33,293 nucleotides of DNA, taken from an uncultured Candidatus Competibacteraceae bacterium. GTDB taxonomy: Bacteria > Pseudomonadota > Gammaproteobacteria > Competibacterales > Competibacteraceae. The stretch lies in NCBI GenBank assembly GCA_903879705.1, contig CAIRMO010000105.1:1-33293 (forward strand), read 5' to 3'. The notes below the pieces were generated by a model. The model was not told the DNA's origin. It worked only from the letters and a program-made list of their open reading frames with translations, and did no database searches. Made by a program: the position numbers and the translations under genes. This document shows positions 18,285 through 27,501 of the stretch, one piece after another (within the stretch, counting starts at the first letter, position 1; every line of letters starts with the position of its first letter).

Positions 18285-19253
18285 CTAATACTTGAGCAGT
18301 ACCGCGCCCCAGGTAAAACCACCGCCGAAGCCTTCCAGCAGTACGGTATCGCCACGCTGGATACGACCGTCGCGCACCGCCACGTCCAAAGCCAGAGGCA
18401 CCGACGCCGCCGAGGTGTTGCCATGGGTACGCACACAATCGATCATGCGTTCCGTCGGCAAACCCAGCCGTTTGGCGGTGGCCGTCAGAATGCGGCGGTT
18501 GGCTTGATGCGGGATCAGCCAGTCCACGTCGGCAACGGTCATCTGATTGGCGCTCAGAATCTGTTCGGCGATGTCCTTGAGGGTGGTCACGGCCACTTTG
18601 AAGACTTCGCTGCCGCGCATTTCAACAAAGGCGGTATTCTGACGAGTCTGCTCGTAGCCGCTGGACACTCCAGCCGGAACCCACAGCAGTTCCTTATAAC
18701 GACCGTCCGCGCCTAACCGGCTGTCAATGATGCCGGGTTGATCAGCCGCTTCCAGAATGACCGATCCGGCCCCGTCGCCAAACAGGATGCATGTGCCGCG
18801 ATCCTGCCAGTCAATGATCCGGGTGAAGGTATCCGCCCCCACCACCAGCGCCCGCCGCGCCGCGCCGGTCCGAATGAACCGGCTGGCAATGTCCAAAGCG
18901 TAGACGAAGCCGGTGCAAACCGCTTGCACATCAAAGGCCGGGCCGCCATAACAGCCGAGCCGGTGTTGCAACTGGGTGGCGACGCTGGGAAATACATGAT
19001 CGGGGGTGGTGGTGCCGAGGATAATCAAATCAAGGTCGCGAGGTTCCAGTCCTGCGGCGTCCAGTGCCCGGCGGGAGGCGTGTTCAGCCAGATCGCAGGT
19101 CGTTTCCCCTGGTGCGGCAATATGGCGTTCCTCAACCCCGGTACGCTCGACAATCCAATCCGCCGTTGTCGCGATCAATTGTTCAAGATCGGCGTTGGTC
19201 AGCACCTTTTCTGGCAGATAGCCGCCGGTTCCCGTGATTCTGGCGTAGTTCAA
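18285..19253 (-). CDS. fabH: 3-oxoacyl-ACP synthase III (KAS III)
   Basis: FabH starts fatty acid synthesis by condensing acetyl-CoA with malonyl-ACP. The 322-residue protein has the Cys-His-Asn triad: Cys113 in QAVCTGF, His in IPHQANRR and Asn in THGNTSAAS. The conserved C-terminus is [18 protein letters not shown]. The start codon is TTG 19253, overlapping the plsX stop by 4 nt (TTGA), so translation is coupled to plsX. Confidence 0.96.
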   Translation of the reverse strand: MNYARITGTGGYLPEKVLTNADLEQLIATTADWIVERTGVEERHIAAPGETTCDLAEHASRRALDAAGLEPRDLDLIILGTTTPDHVFPSVATQLQHRLGCYGGPAFDVQAVCTGFVYALDIASRFIRTGAARRALVVGADTFTRIIDWQDRGTCILFGDGAGSVILEAADQPGIIDSRLGADGRYKELLWVPAGVSSGYEQTRQNTAFVEMRGSEVFKVAVTTLKDIAEQILSANQMTVADVDWLIPHQANRRILTATAKRLGLPTERMIDCVRTHGNTSAASVPLALDVAVRDGRIQRGDTVLLEGFGGGFTWGAVLLKY

Positions 19254-20278
19254 AGCGCTTGCCTCGCGGCGTGGAGGGCGGCCAGATGGGCGGCGATCCG
19301 TTGTGGCACCGCCTGTGCGACTTCCAGCATCGCGACTTGAATGGCGTTGGCGAACGCCAGAGCGTCAGCGCCACCGTGACTCTTGATGACGATGCTCTGC
19401 AAGCCGAGCAGGCTGGCGCCGTTGTAGCGGCGGGGATCGATTTTGCGACCGAAGGCCCGCAGCACGGGCAAAGCGATCAGTCCGGCCAGTCGAGTCAGCG
19501 GGTTGCGCTTGAATTCGCCCGTCAGGTAATGCCGAACCAGTTTGGCGACGCCTTCGCTGCTTTTGAGCGCGATATTGCCGACAAAGCCGTCGCACACCAC
19601 CACGTCCACATCGTCCAGATAGATGCCGTCACCTTCCACAAACCCGATGTAGTGCAGATCGCTGGCAGCCAGCAACCGGACAGCGCCCCGGACCTGTTCA
19701 TTGCCCTTAATGTCTTCTTCGCCAATGTTCAGCAGCCCGACCCGGGGATGCTCAATGCCGTTGACCTCGGCCAGCACTGATCCCATCACCGCAAATTGCA
19801 GCAGATGTTCAGCCTTGCTGTCCACGTTGGCTCCCAGGTCGAGGACCCGGGTATGACCGCGCACGGTAGGCAAGGTGGCGCAAATGGCTGGACGATCAAT
19901 GCCGGGCAGGGTTTTGAGGACAAAGCGCGAAGTGGCCATTAACGCCCCGGTATTGCCCGCGCTGACGCAAGCGTCGGCCTCGCCCTGCTTGACCAGGTTG
20001 ATCGCTACCCGCATCGAGGAGTCTTTTTTGAGCCGCAACGCCTGGACGGGCGATTCATCCATGCTGACCCATTGTGAGGCGTGGCGAACCACGATGCCGG
20101 GATGACCTTTGGCTTTGAGGCGGGCGAGTTGGGCGGTCAGGATGTCGTCCTGCCCGACCAGAATCAGCCGCAGGGGCCCATCGGTCGCGTTTAGCGCCTG
20201 CAACGCCGCAGGCACCACGACTTCGGGGCCAATATCGCCGCCCATGCCATCCACAGCGATGGTGAGGGGGCGGGTCAT
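19250..20278 (-). CDS. plsX: Phosphate acyltransferase PlsX
   Basis: PlsX converts acyl-ACP to acyl-phosphate, the donor for the first step of phospholipid synthesis, linking fatty acid and membrane lipid synthesis. The 342-residue protein shows [20 protein letters not shown] at the N-terminus, then [33 protein letters not shown] and [16 protein letters not shown]. It starts at ATG 20278, 68 nt after rpmF, in the standard rpmF-plsX order. Confidence 0.96.
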   Translation of the reverse strand: MTRPLTIAVDGMGGDIGPEVVVPAALQALNATDGPLRLILVGQDDILTAQLARLKAKGHPGIVVRHASQWVSMDESPVQALRLKKDSSMRVAINLVKQGEADACVSAGNTGALMATSRFVLKTLPGIDRPAICATLPTVRGHTRVLDLGANVDSKAEHLLQFAVMGSVLAEVNGIEHPRVGLLNIGEEDIKGNEQVRGAVRLLAASDLHYIGFVEGDGIYLDDVDVVVCDGFVGNIALKSSEGVAKLVRHYLTGEFKRNPLTRLAGLIALPVLRAFGRKIDPRRYNGASLLGLQSIVIKSHGGADALAFANAIQVAMLEVAQAVPQRIAAHLAALHAARQAL

Positions 20279-20346
20279 GGAGGGGAGAAGCGGGTCATTG
20301 TGGCCAGACCGGGAGGCGAGTGAGCCGGGACATGGGGACCGGAGGA

Positions 20347-20541
20347 TTACTCTTCGCTGGCCGCAGTCACCGGTACGCTGATGATCTGGCGACCCCGGTA
20401 GAAACCCTTGGGGGTCATATGATGGCGGCGGTGCAGTTCGCCAGAGGCGCTATCGATGGATAACATGGGGGTGGTCAGCGCGTCGTGGGAACGGCGCATT
20501 CCGCGCTTGGAAGGCGTTTTGCGACTTTTTTGTACAGCCAT
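20347..20541 (-). CDS. rpmF: 50S ribosomal protein L32
   Basis: The 64-residue basic protein begins [22 protein letters not shown], which is diagnostic of L32. It lacks the zinc-binding cysteine pairs seen in some bacterial L32 proteins, so it is the cysteine-free type. The start ATG 20541 lies 3 nt after the yceD stop, and a short spacer leads to plsX. Confidence 0.96.
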   Translation of the reverse strand: MAVQKSRKTPSKRGMRRSHDALTTPMLSIDSASGELHRRHHMTPKGFYRGRQIISVPVTAASEE

Positions 20542-20544
20542 GAC

Positions 20545-21078
20545 TTAACAGCTCCTCTTGGAATCGGGTAACAGCGACGCCAATAACCCAAAAGGCCGGC
20601 GTTGCTCCGCAATGAACGCCGGATCAGGCGCTCCGTAACCGTGGGCCTCGCATTCCCGCTGATCCGCATGGCGGGGAATCTGGGGCAAAGCCAGCAATAA
20701 TTCATCTTCCACCAGATCAGCGACCGACATGGCGCAGTCCGGGGAAGCCAACAGCGGTTCATAGTCGTCGGGCAGGCGGGCGGCCTCAGCCTCGGTGCGA
20801 ACCAGTCCCAGCCGCACTGCCACCTCCAGCGGCCACCGCAGCGATCCTAGACAGCGCTGGCAGGTCAGTTCGACTTCGGTTCGCAGGCAACCGGTAATGA
20901 ACGGTAACCCTTGCCCATTTTTCCCCGCACTCAGATCGATGCTGACTACGCCGTTGGCCGGGTTCATTAGCGCCATCAGGCGCGGTAGTTTGTCCAGCGC
21001 CAAATCGCCAGTCAACCGCCCGTTGTCAGCAGCGAGTTGCCAAGGATAGAGCTTGTCAGGGAGCGATGGGGTCAGCAT
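20545..21078 (-). CDS. yceD: YceD/DUF177 family large-subunit rRNA accumulation protein
   Basis: YceD proteins are needed for normal 23S rRNA levels and sit before rpmF in most bacteria. The 177-residue product has the conserved LTCQRCLG pair of cysteines, LPDDYEPLL, and the acidic VADLVEDELLLALPQIPRH block near the C-terminus. The start is ATG 21078 (MLTPSLPDKLYPW), which aligns with family N-termini; an open frame to 21198 gives only a non-conserved leader that runs through the promoter. No Shine-Dalgarno sequence precedes the ATG, and the promoter puts the transcript start 2-3 nt upstream of it, so the message is probably leaderless. It is the first gene of the long fab operon. Confidence 0.93.
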   Translation of the reverse strand: MLTPSLPDKLYPWQLAADNGRLTGDLALDKLPRLMALMNPANGVVSIDLSAGKNGQGLPFITGCLRTEVELTCQRCLGSLRWPLEVAVRLGLVRTEAEAARLPDDYEPLLASPDCAMSVADLVEDELLLALPQIPRHADQRECEAHGYGAPDPAFIAEQRRPFGLLASLLPDSKRSC

Positions 21079-21087
21079 AGGGCGCGA

Positions 21088-21116
21088 AATATATAGGCCT
21101 GTCTGATTCTTGTCAA
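21088..21116 (-). promoter_or_regulatory. Strong sigma70 promoter of the yceD-rpmF-plsX-fab operon
   Basis: On the minus strand the perfect -35 TTGACA (21116-21111) is followed after 17 nt by TATATT (21093-21088, five of six). Transcription should start near 21080-21081, only 2-3 nt before the yceD ATG at 21078. Confidence 0.8.
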
Positions 21117-21188
21117 AATCAAAGCTGGATTTCGCATAATTGGCCTTATCCGCGCTGCATTCCGCAAGGCGTTCACTGAGGGATTGCC

Positions 21189-21788
21189 ATGTCCGCAACC
21201 TTATCTGACGGTCGCTGCCTGATCCTGGCTTCGACCTCGTCCTTCCGTCGCGAACTGCTGGCGCGCCTCGCCCTGCCGTTCACGGTACAAGCGCCGGATG
21301 TGGATGAAACGGGCCGGCCCGGTGAACATGCGCCGGCCCTGGTCGCCCGGCTGGCCGAAGCAAAGGCTGCTGCAGTCGCCCGCCAGCAGCCGGCGGCCTT
21401 GGTTATTGGTTCGGATCAGGCGGCGGTGCTGGATGGCGCGATCATCGGCAAGCCCGGCAATCACGAAGGAGCGGTGGTGCAATTGCAGCGGGCGGCGGGC
21501 CGAACAGTGGTTTTTTACACGGGACTGTGCCTGCTGGACAGCGCCAGCGGCCACCGGCAAATTGCGGTGGAGGAATTCCGGGTGGTCTTCCGGGCGCTGA
21601 CGCCCGCCATGATCGAAGCCTATTTGCAGCGGGAGCAGCCGTATCAATGCGCCGGCAGCTTCAAATCCGAGGGGTTGGGCATTGCGCTGTTCGAGCGGCT
21701 GGAAGGCGCTGATCCAACCAGTCTGATCGGGTTGCCACTGATCCGGTTGACCCGAATGCTGGAGGCGGCGGGGGTGATGGTGCTGTGA
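21189..21788 (+). CDS. Maf-family nucleotide pyrophosphatase (YceF-type)
   Basis: Maf proteins hydrolyse nucleoside triphosphates to monophosphates; the yceD-linked YceF type acts on 7-methyl-GTP. The 199-residue protein shows LILASTSSFRRELLARL with the SxxR motif, DVDETGRPGE, the catalytic aspartate in VIGSDQ, GKPGNHEGAVVQL, and CAGSFKSEGLG. The start ATG 21189 has GAGGGA 6 nt upstream. It is divergent from yceD, an arrangement also seen in E. coli (yceF/yceD). Its -10 may be CATAAT at 21135-21140, but the -35 is unclear. Confidence 0.92.
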   Translation: MSATLSDGRCLILASTSSFRRELLARLALPFTVQAPDVDETGRPGEHAPALVARLAEAKAAAVARQQPAALVIGSDQAAVLDGAIIGKPGNHEGAVVQLQRAAGRTVVFYTGLCLLDSASGHRQIAVEEFRVVFRALTPAMIEAYLQREQPYQCAGSFKSEGLGIALFERLEGADPTSLIGLPLIRLTRMLEAAGVMVL

Positions 21789-21891
21789 CCGGCCGGGCGA
21801 ACCCGCTACGCACGGTGATTACCCGAATTGCGCGTCACCCACACCGGCGAAACAGCGCTTATGGGGATACCACGGCCAGTGGCAGCTCCAG

Positions 21892-22455
21892 TCATTCTGT
21901 CCCTTCATAAAGCTCCGCTAGCCGAACGGTCAGATTGGCGCAAGGCAAGGTCAATTCCGCCGCCGGATCGCGAAATTCGGTCAGTCGCCACTCATTGCCT
22001 TCGCGCCGGTGCAACATGGCGATCATCCGATCCTGATCCAACAGCAAATAGCCTTGCAGACTGTCCAGCCGGGTATAGGCAAACAGCTTTTCCCGTTGAT
22101 CGACCCGGGCTGTCCCGCCAGACAGGACTTCCACGATCAAACAGGGCCGGGTGCGGTAATACGGTTCACGGTCCTTCGGGTCGCAACAAACCATGACATC
22201 CGGGTAATAAAAAATGTCCTGCCTCAATTGCTGCAAATGAAGCTTGACATCGACAACAAAGACTTCGCAGGGCGTTCCGCGCAGATGGCCGATTAACCGC
22301 TCAGCCAGATTAAGGGTAATTCGGTTATGCCGGACACTGGCTCCAGCCATCGCGTAAATCTCGCCATTGATATATTCGTGCTTAACCTCGCTGCTTTCTT
22401 CAAAGGCCAGATAGTCAGTCACCGAAAGCCAGTGGGATTTGAGTTGAGCGGCCAT
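21892..22455 (-). CDS. Uma2-family (DUF820) putative endonuclease-like protein
   Basis: The 187-residue protein has the Uma2 pattern: YLAFEESSEVKHEYINGEIY at the N-terminus, then YYPDVMV (Asp86), LIVEVLS (Glu109) and DQREKLFAY (Lys123). Together these form a PD-(D/E)XK-type nuclease core. The biological role of Uma2 proteins is not well established; they are numerous in cyanobacteria and some Proteobacteria and are often found as scattered single genes. It stands between the sppA-like gene and maf, where relatives have no gene, so it looks inserted. It is convergent with maf. ATG 22455 is preceded by GGAGAACA, a good ribosome site. Confidence 0.88.
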   Translation of the reverse strand: MAAQLKSHWLSVTDYLAFEESSEVKHEYINGEIYAMAGASVRHNRITLNLAERLIGHLRGTPCEVFVVDVKLHLQQLRQDIFYYPDVMVCCDPKDREPYYRTRPCLIVEVLSGGTARVDQREKLFAYTRLDSLQGYLLLDQDRMIAMLHRREGNEWRLTEFRDPAAELTLPCANLTVRLAELYEGTE

Positions 22456-22513
22456 TCATTGTTCTCCTTCCAGTCGAGTTGAACTGCGATTATAGCAATC
22501 CTGCCCCAGTAGA

Positions 22514-23488
22514 TTATCGCCACTGCGCCATGCCGTCCATGCCCAGTCCGTTCCGCAGAGCTGCACTTAAACTGGCCTGGGTTTCATCAAACAGCCGATC
22601 CAGCCAGCGCGTGTGTTTGGTGTAATCGACGATGGTTTTTTCCTTGATCACCTCTTCAGCGACCGAGCGGGTGCTGCCCAGCGCATCGACCAGCCCTAAT
22701 CCGACGCCTTGTTCCCCCGTCCACATCAGTCCACTGAATACGTCCGGGTTATCCTTCAACCGTTCGCCCCGACCTTGTTTGACCGCAGTGATAAATTGCT
22801 GGTGAATCGCATCCAGCATTCCCTGTAAATGCTTGACTTCCTCTAGATTGACCGGCTTGAACGGATCAAGAAAGTCTTTATTGCTCCCAGCCGTGTAGGC
22901 CCGCCGTTCTACCCCGATTTTGGCGATAGCGTCAGTAAAACCGAAGCTGTCCATCCGCACTCCAATAGAACCCACGATGCTGGCTTTATTGGCGTAGATA
23001 TTCTGTGCGGCCGCTGCAATGTAATAACCACCGGAAGCACAAACATCGCTGGTCACTGCATGAACCGGAATGTTGGGATGCTGCTGGCGCAGCTTCTTAA
23101 TCTCATCGTAAATCTCGCCGGACTGCACCGGACTGCCGCCAGGACTGTTGATTTCAAGGATTACCCCGGCGGTTTTATCGTCCTTGAAGGCTTTGCGCAA
23201 CGCTTCAATCACATTTTTAGCGCTGGCTTCAGTGCTACTGGCAATCAGCCCGTCGATGCGAACCAGCGCTGTATGCTTTTTGGCGGACGCGGTCACCGCA
23301 GTCGTGTCGAGACTGTCCGGCCACGCCAGAAACAGCAATCCGACCAGATAGCCAAAGAACAGGAATTTGAAGAAAATTCCCCAGCGCCGCGCCCGCCGTT
23401 GTTCAGTCACAGCGGCAAACGCCAATTTAGTTAAAGCCTCACGCGCCCAGCGATCATCGCCGGGCAGATTCGGAGTCAGGTCAGCCAT
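22514..23488 (-). CDS. S49-family signal peptide peptidase (SppA/SohB-like)
   Basis: This inner-membrane serine protease degrades cleaved signal peptides. The 324-residue protein has a short cytoplasmic N-terminus, one transmembrane helix (about residues 38-56) and one S49 protease domain, the short single-domain form. The catalytic dyad is Ser152 in DVCASGGYY and probably Lys204 in AGSNKDF. INSPGGSP and VGSIGV are further family motifs. It starts 2 nt after the rluC stop, so rluC and this gene form an operon. In Pseudomonas a HAD phosphatase gene lies between the two; here it is absent. Confidence 0.93.
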   Translation of the reverse strand: MADLTPNLPGDDRWAREALTKLAFAAVTEQRRARRWGIFFKFLFFGYLVGLLFLAWPDSLDTTAVTASAKKHTALVRIDGLIASSTEASAKNVIEALRKAFKDDKTAGVILEINSPGGSPVQSGEIYDEIKKLRQQHPNIPVHAVTSDVCASGGYYIAAAAQNIYANKASIVGSIGVRMDSFGFTDAIAKIGVERRAYTAGSNKDFLDPFKPVNLEEVKHLQGMLDAIHQQFITAVKQGRGERLKDNPDVFSGLMWTGEQGVGLGLVDALGSTRSVAEEVIKEKTIVDYTKHTRWLDRLFDETQASLSAALRNGLGMDGMAQWR

Positions 23489-23490
23489 AG

Positions 23491-24468
23491 TTACTCTCTC
23501 TTGGATCGGCGTTGATGGGCCGAACCAAGATGGCTCAGCACGGTTTTCAAATCATTGTCCAACGGGGCGCTGACCGCAATCTCACGCCCGCCTAGTGGCA
23601 GATTCAAGCTATGCGCATGCAGAAACAAACGGCGCAAACCGTACTGTTCCGCCATCAGCCGGTTGAATCCAGCATCGCCGTATTTGTCATCGCCGGCCAC
23701 GGGGTGGCCAACATGGGCAGCATGAACCCGAATCTGATGGGTGCGGCCGGTCAAGATGTTCGCTTCCAGCAGTGAGGCTGGCTTGAACAGACTCACCGGC
23801 TGGAAGCGGGTCCGTGCGGGCTTGCCATCCTCCAGAACTTCGACCATCCGCTCGCCGCCGCGCAGCACGTTGCGCCGCAACGGCTGATTGACTTCCCGCG
23901 GGCCGTGATTCCAATAGCCGCACACCAGGGCAAGGTAGCGTTTCTCCACCTGTCCGACCCGGAACGCCTGCTGAATCAGCCTTAAAGCGGCAGGCGTGCG
24001 GGCCAGCGCCAGACAGCCGCTGGTATCGCGATCCAGCCGGTGGGCCAGCTCCAGAAACGGATCGTCAGGGCGCATGGCCCGCAGCAACTCAATCACCCCG
24101 TAATCAAGGCCGCTGCCTTTATGCACCGCCAGCCCGGCCGGCTTATCCAGCACCAGAATCTCGCGATCCTCATACAGCACCGCGTTTCGCAATTGCTCGG
24201 CCAGTGCTGGCGGCGGGCGCAATGGCCGTTCATCCGGTTCGCTCAACCGCACCGGTGGAATCCGCAGTCGGTCACCGGTTTGCAGACGGCGATCGGGTTG
24301 AACCCGTCCACCATTGAGCCGCACCTCGCCCTTGCGCAAGATACGGTAAATCAGGCTCTTGGGCGCGCCCTTGAGTTCACGCAGCAGAAAATTATCGAGG
24401 CGCTGGCCAGCGTAATCAGCAGTAATCTCCAAATAGCGCACGCCGCCAGGAGAGGGAGAATCAGGCAT
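23491..24468 (-). CDS. rluC: 23S rRNA pseudouridine(955/2504/2580) synthase RluC
   Basis: RluC isomerises three uridines in 23S rRNA. The 325-residue protein has an N-terminal S4 RNA-binding domain (GQRLDNFLLRELKGAPKSLIY, GEVRLNGGRVQPDRRLQTGD) and the RluA-type catalytic domain, with the essential aspartate in AHRLDRDTSGCLALAR and the ending LTGRTHQIRVHAAHVGHP. It is divergent from rne as in E. coli and Pseudomonas, which supports RluC over other RluA-type enzymes. The start is ATG 24468 (MPDSPSPGG); an in-frame ATG at 24528 would add 20 residues that extend into the rne promoter region. The ribosome site is weak. Confidence 0.93.
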   Translation of the reverse strand: MPDSPSPGGVRYLEITADYAGQRLDNFLLRELKGAPKSLIYRILRKGEVRLNGGRVQPDRRLQTGDRLRIPPVRLSEPDERPLRPPPALAEQLRNAVLYEDREILVLDKPAGLAVHKGSGLDYGVIELLRAMRPDDPFLELAHRLDRDTSGCLALARTPAALRLIQQAFRVGQVEKRYLALVCGYWNHGPREVNQPLRRNVLRGGERMVEVLEDGKPARTRFQPVSLFKPASLLEANILTGRTHQIRVHAAHVGHPVAGDDKYGDAGFNRLMAEQYGLRRLFLHAHSLNLPLGGREIAVSAPLDNDLKTVLSHLGSAHQRRSKRE

Positions 24469-24471
24469 AGT

Positions 24472-24500
24472 TTGAAGCCTATGGATCGGGCTGTTATAGT
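24472..24500 (+). promoter_or_regulatory. Sigma70 promoter of rne
   Basis: TTGAAG (24472-24477) and TATAGT (24495-24500, five of six) are separated by exactly 17 nt. The start site would be near 24507, leaving about 300 nt of leader before the rne ATG at 24808. The -35 box overlaps the upstream side of the rluC start. Confidence 0.7.
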
Positions 24501-24506
24501 TGCGAG

Positions 24507-24807
24507 CGTTGTCGCCGATTGGCCCCAAGGGCCGGCGAAACTGGATAAATAACGATACTCGGTTTTCGCACCCGCACGCCAGTGATCCGGCGGGCGGGGT
24601 TTGTTCAACGGACTCACCGGCCGCTCGCTCTCCCTTTTTGAGCGGCTCTCAACCGCGCTCCCAGCCGGCTGTCACGACCTTAAGGCGTATCGGGGTTCGC
24701 CCGACATTCTGGATCTTACCACTCCCGGGCCGTTCCTTATCCCAGCCACGCCCACGGCGACAACCCCGACACTGCCGGCGATGGTCGAGCGCAAGGAAGC
24801 CAAGCTA
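24507..24807 (+). promoter_or_regulatory. Long 5' leader of rne, probably autoregulatory
   Basis: The leader of roughly 300 nt contains a clear hairpin, CCGCTC (24621-24626) with GAGCGG (24640-24645), whose loop is pyrimidine-rich and ends in T5. In E. coli a 361-nt rne leader with structured hairpins lets RNase E control its own message. A similar role here is inferred from position and length; no sequence identity to the E. coli hairpins was established. An open frame runs through the leader but its translation is not conserved. Confidence 0.5.
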
Positions 24808-27456
24808 ATGAAAAGAATGCTGATTAATGCAACTCAGCAGGAAGAGTTGCGAGTAGCCATGGTGGACGGCCAGCGTTTGTATGACCTCGACATCGAAACT
24901 CCCTCGCGGGAGCAGAAAAAAGCCAACATTTATAAAGCCCGCGTCACCCGGGTTGAACCGGCGCTGGAAGCGGCTTTCATCGAATATGGCGCCGACCGGC
25001 ACGGCTTTCTGCCGTTCAAGGAAATCAATCGCAGCTACTTTGATCCCCACGCTGAAAGTAACCGCCCCAGCATCCGCGAGGCGATCCGCGAAGGCCAGGA
25101 GATCATGATTCAAGTGGAGAAGGAGGAGCGCGGCAACAAGGGCGCGGCGCTGACCACCTTTATCAGCCTGGCTGGCCGCTATCTGGTACTGATGCCCAAT
25201 AATCCTCGCGCCGGCGGGGTGTCGCGGCGGATTGAGGGCGAAGACCGCCAGGAATTGCGCGAGGCGATGAGTAGCCTCGATATCCCCGATGGCATGGGTC
25301 TGATCGTGCGGACCGCCGGCGTTGGCCGCTCGCAGGAAGAATTGCAATGGGATCTCGATTACCTGCTGAATTTGTGGCGGGCGATTGAAACCGCCGCCCC
25401 CCAGAAAAAAGCCCCGTTCCTGATCTACCAGGAAAGCAACATCATCATTCGCGCCCTGCGGGATTATTTGCGCGCCGACATTAGTGAAATCCTGATCGAC
25501 AATGCTGCGGTATACCGTCAGGCCCAGGATTTCATGCAGCAGGTGATGCCGCACAACCTGAACAAGCTCAAGCCCTATCAGGACAGCATCCCGCTCTTCA
25601 CCCGGTTCCAGATTGAATCGCAGATCGAAACCGCCTATCAGCGCGAGGTCAGCCTGCCTTCCGGCGGGGGGATCGTGATTGATTACACCGAGGCGCTGGT
25701 CTCGGTGGACATCAACTCGGCCCGCGCCACCAAGGGCAGCGACATCGAGGAAACCGCGCTGACCACCAATCTGGAAGCCGCCGACGAAGTGGCCCGACAA
25801 ATGCGGTTGCGCGATCTGGGTGGACTGATCGTCCTTGATTTCATTGACATGAGCATCGCCCGCAATCAGCGCGAAGTCGAAACCCGGTTGCGCGAGGCGC
25901 TGAAAATGGATCGCGCCCGGGTCCAGGTCGGGCGGATTTCCCGCTTCGGCCTGCTGGAAATGTCGCGGCAGCGGCTACGACCTTCGCTGGACGAGGCCAG
26001 CCATGTGGTCTGCCCGCGCTGCAACGGCCAAGGCACGATCCGCAATGTCGAATCGCTGGCCCTGAGCCTACTGCGGCTGATCCAGGAGGAGGCGATGAGA
26101 AATCGCACCGGGCGGGTGGTTGTGCAATTGCCGATCAAGGTCGCCACCTTCCTGCTGAATGAAAAGCGCGACGTGATCCGCGCTATGGAGCAGCGCCACC
26201 GGGTCGGGGTGCTGCTGATTCCCAACCAAACGCTGGACACCCCCCATTTCAAGCTCAGTCGGCTGCGGACCGACGAGTTATCCGAAACTCAGCGGCTGTC
26301 CTACAACCTGGCCGAGAACTACGAGGAGCAATACGAGCTGCCCACCGGCGCCGTGCCGCGGGATGCTGACGAGGAAGCGCTGGTCAAGAGCCTTTCACCG
26401 ACGACGCCGATCCCGCCGCCCCCGGTTCCGACCGCCAAACCCGAAGCCAACCCCGGTTTCTTTGGCTGGCTGTGGGGCAATCTGTTTGGGCAACCGCCAC
26501 TACCGGCCAAAGAGGAGCGTTCTGCCACACAATCGGGACCCCGTCCACCTAAGCCGGAGCGGCAACGTCGCGATCGGTCGGGCCGGCGTAATGAGGCCGA
26601 ATCGGCGGCGGTGACGCCCGTCTCCAAACCGGTTGCCACTCCGCTCGTCCCCGAACCGGTTGTTGCTGCGTTGACACCAGTCATTGAAGCGGCACGGCGG
26701 GAACCCAAGCCGGTGATCGAGCCGGCCGCCGCCCCGATTGAAAGCGTTGGCGAACTCCCGGTCGAATCGGAGGAAGAAGCCGCTAGCCGCAGCCGACGTG
26801 GTCGGCGTGGCGGGCGGCGGCGGCGGCGCGGCGAAGCGGGTGACGAAAACATCGATACCGGCGAAACGACTCCGGCCCTGCCGCACGCTCCTGAACCGGT
26901 CGTCGCTGCACCATCGCCGGCCACAGGGCCGCTCCCGCCGCAACGGCGCATTCGCAGTGGTCGCCCCCGCTTGCCCCGTGAAATCCTGGCCGCCGCCGCA
27001 AAGGCCGCGGCGGCTGCCCAGGAGTTGCCGGTCGATCTAACCGAATTGCCTGCGCCGCCGCCCTCAATCCTGGAATATCCCGATGCTCGGGAGACGGTGG
27101 AACCGGTGGAACCGGTGGAACGGGTGGAACCGGTAGAACCGGTAGAACCGGTGGCTCCGCCCGTCGTGGAGAGGGTTGCCGAAACCTTGGAATCAGTTCC
27201 CACGGTCTTGACAGAATCCTTGCCGACCGACGCGGTTGCGCCAATGGTTATGGTGATGGCTGCGCCGGTCGAGCCGGTGCCGAAAGTTGAACCCGTGTTG
27301 GAGGAAACGGTTGAAGCCGCGGCTGAACGGGAAGTCGTTATCCCGGCCGTCATGGCGGAACCCGCGGAACCGCCCGCGCCTACAGCGCCGGAATTCATTC
27401 AACCCGTAGCTGATTCCCCGCCGGATCCCGCCGCCGAATCCAGGCCGACGGTTTGA
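24808..27456 (+). CDS. rne: Ribonuclease E
   Basis: RNase E is the main endonuclease of mRNA decay and rRNA/tRNA processing and the scaffold of the degradosome at the inner membrane. The 882-residue protein opens [20 protein letters not shown], almost identical to E. coli. The S1 domain follows (about 35-120), then the DNase I-like catalytic region with Asp301 in [11 protein letters not shown] and a second aspartate near 344 in IVLDFIDM. The zinc-link CPRC (Cys402 and Cys405) joins the tetramer. The amphipathic [14 protein letters not shown] around residue 548 is a likely membrane-targeting helix. The C-terminal half is disordered, with an arginine-rich patch ([15 protein letters not shown], about 654) and a VEP repeat at 764-784. 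It is shorter than the E. coli protein (1061). The start has AAGGA 11 nt upstream. Confidence 0.97.
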   Translation: MKRMLINATQQEELRVAMVDGQRLYDLDIETPSREQKKANIYKARVTRVEPALEAAFIEYGADRHGFLPFKEINRSYFDPHAESNRPSIREAIREGQEIMIQVEKEERGNKGAALTTFISLAGRYLVLMPNNPRAGGVSRRIEGEDRQELREAMSSLDIPDGMGLIVRTAGVGRSQEELQWDLDYLLNLWRAIETAAPQKKAPFLIYQESNIIIRALRDYLRADISEILIDNAAVYRQAQDFMQQVMPHNLNKLKPYQDSIPLFTRFQIESQIETAYQREVSLPSGGGIVIDYTEALVSVDINSARATKGSDIEETALTTNLEAADEVARQMRLRDLGGLIVLDFIDMSIARNQREVETRLREALKMDRARVQVGRISRFGLLEMSRQRLRPSLDEASHVVCPRCNGQGTIRNVESLALSLLRLIQEEAMRNRTGRVVVQLPIKVATFLLNEKRDVIRAMEQRHRVGVLLIPNQTLDTPHFKLSRLRTDELSETQRLSYNLAENYEEQYELPTGAVPRDADEEALVKSLSPTTPIPPPPVPTAKPEANPGFFGWLWGNLFGQPPLPAKEERSATQSGPRPPKPERQRRDRSGRRNEAESAAVTPVSKPVATPLVPEPVVAALTPVIEAARREPKPVIEPAAAPIESVGELPVESEEEAASRSRRGRRGGRRRRRGEAGDENIDTGETTPALPHAPEPVVAAPSPATGPLPPQRRIRSGRPRLPREILAAAAKAAAAAQELPVDLTELPAPPPSILEYPDARETVEPVEPVERVEPVEPVEPVAPPVVERVAETLESVPTVLTESLPTDAVAPMVMVMAAPVEPVPKVEPVLEETVEAAAEREVVIPAVMAEPAEPPAPTAPEFIQPVADSPPDPAAESRPTV
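27097..27159 (+). repeat. 9-bp tandem repeat coding VEP units in RNase E
   Basis: Seven head-to-tail copies of a GTGGAACCG-like unit encode Val-Glu-Pro repeats in the disordered tail, with changes in unit 3 (Arg for Pro) and unit 7 (Ala for Glu). Such in-frame repeats are prone to slippage and length variation between strains. Confidence 0.85.
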
Positions 27457-27471
27457 ACGCTCGATAAACGC

Positions 27472-27501
27472 AAAAGGGGCTGAAATTTCAGCCCCTTTTT
27501 T
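27472..27501 (+). terminator. Intrinsic terminator after rne
   Basis: A perfect palindrome, AAGGGGCTGAAA with TTTCAGCCCCTT, is followed by a run of T. It is flanked by A4 on the left and T6 on the right, so it may also stop recC transcripts arriving from the other side. Confidence 0.93.

Noticed and set aside
26319-27398. A 359-residue minus-strand frame opposite the rne tail, rich in Gly-Ser-Thr repeats
   Set aside because: The repeats are the reverse reading of the VEP repeat and GC-rich tail of rne. No start signal or homology is seen.
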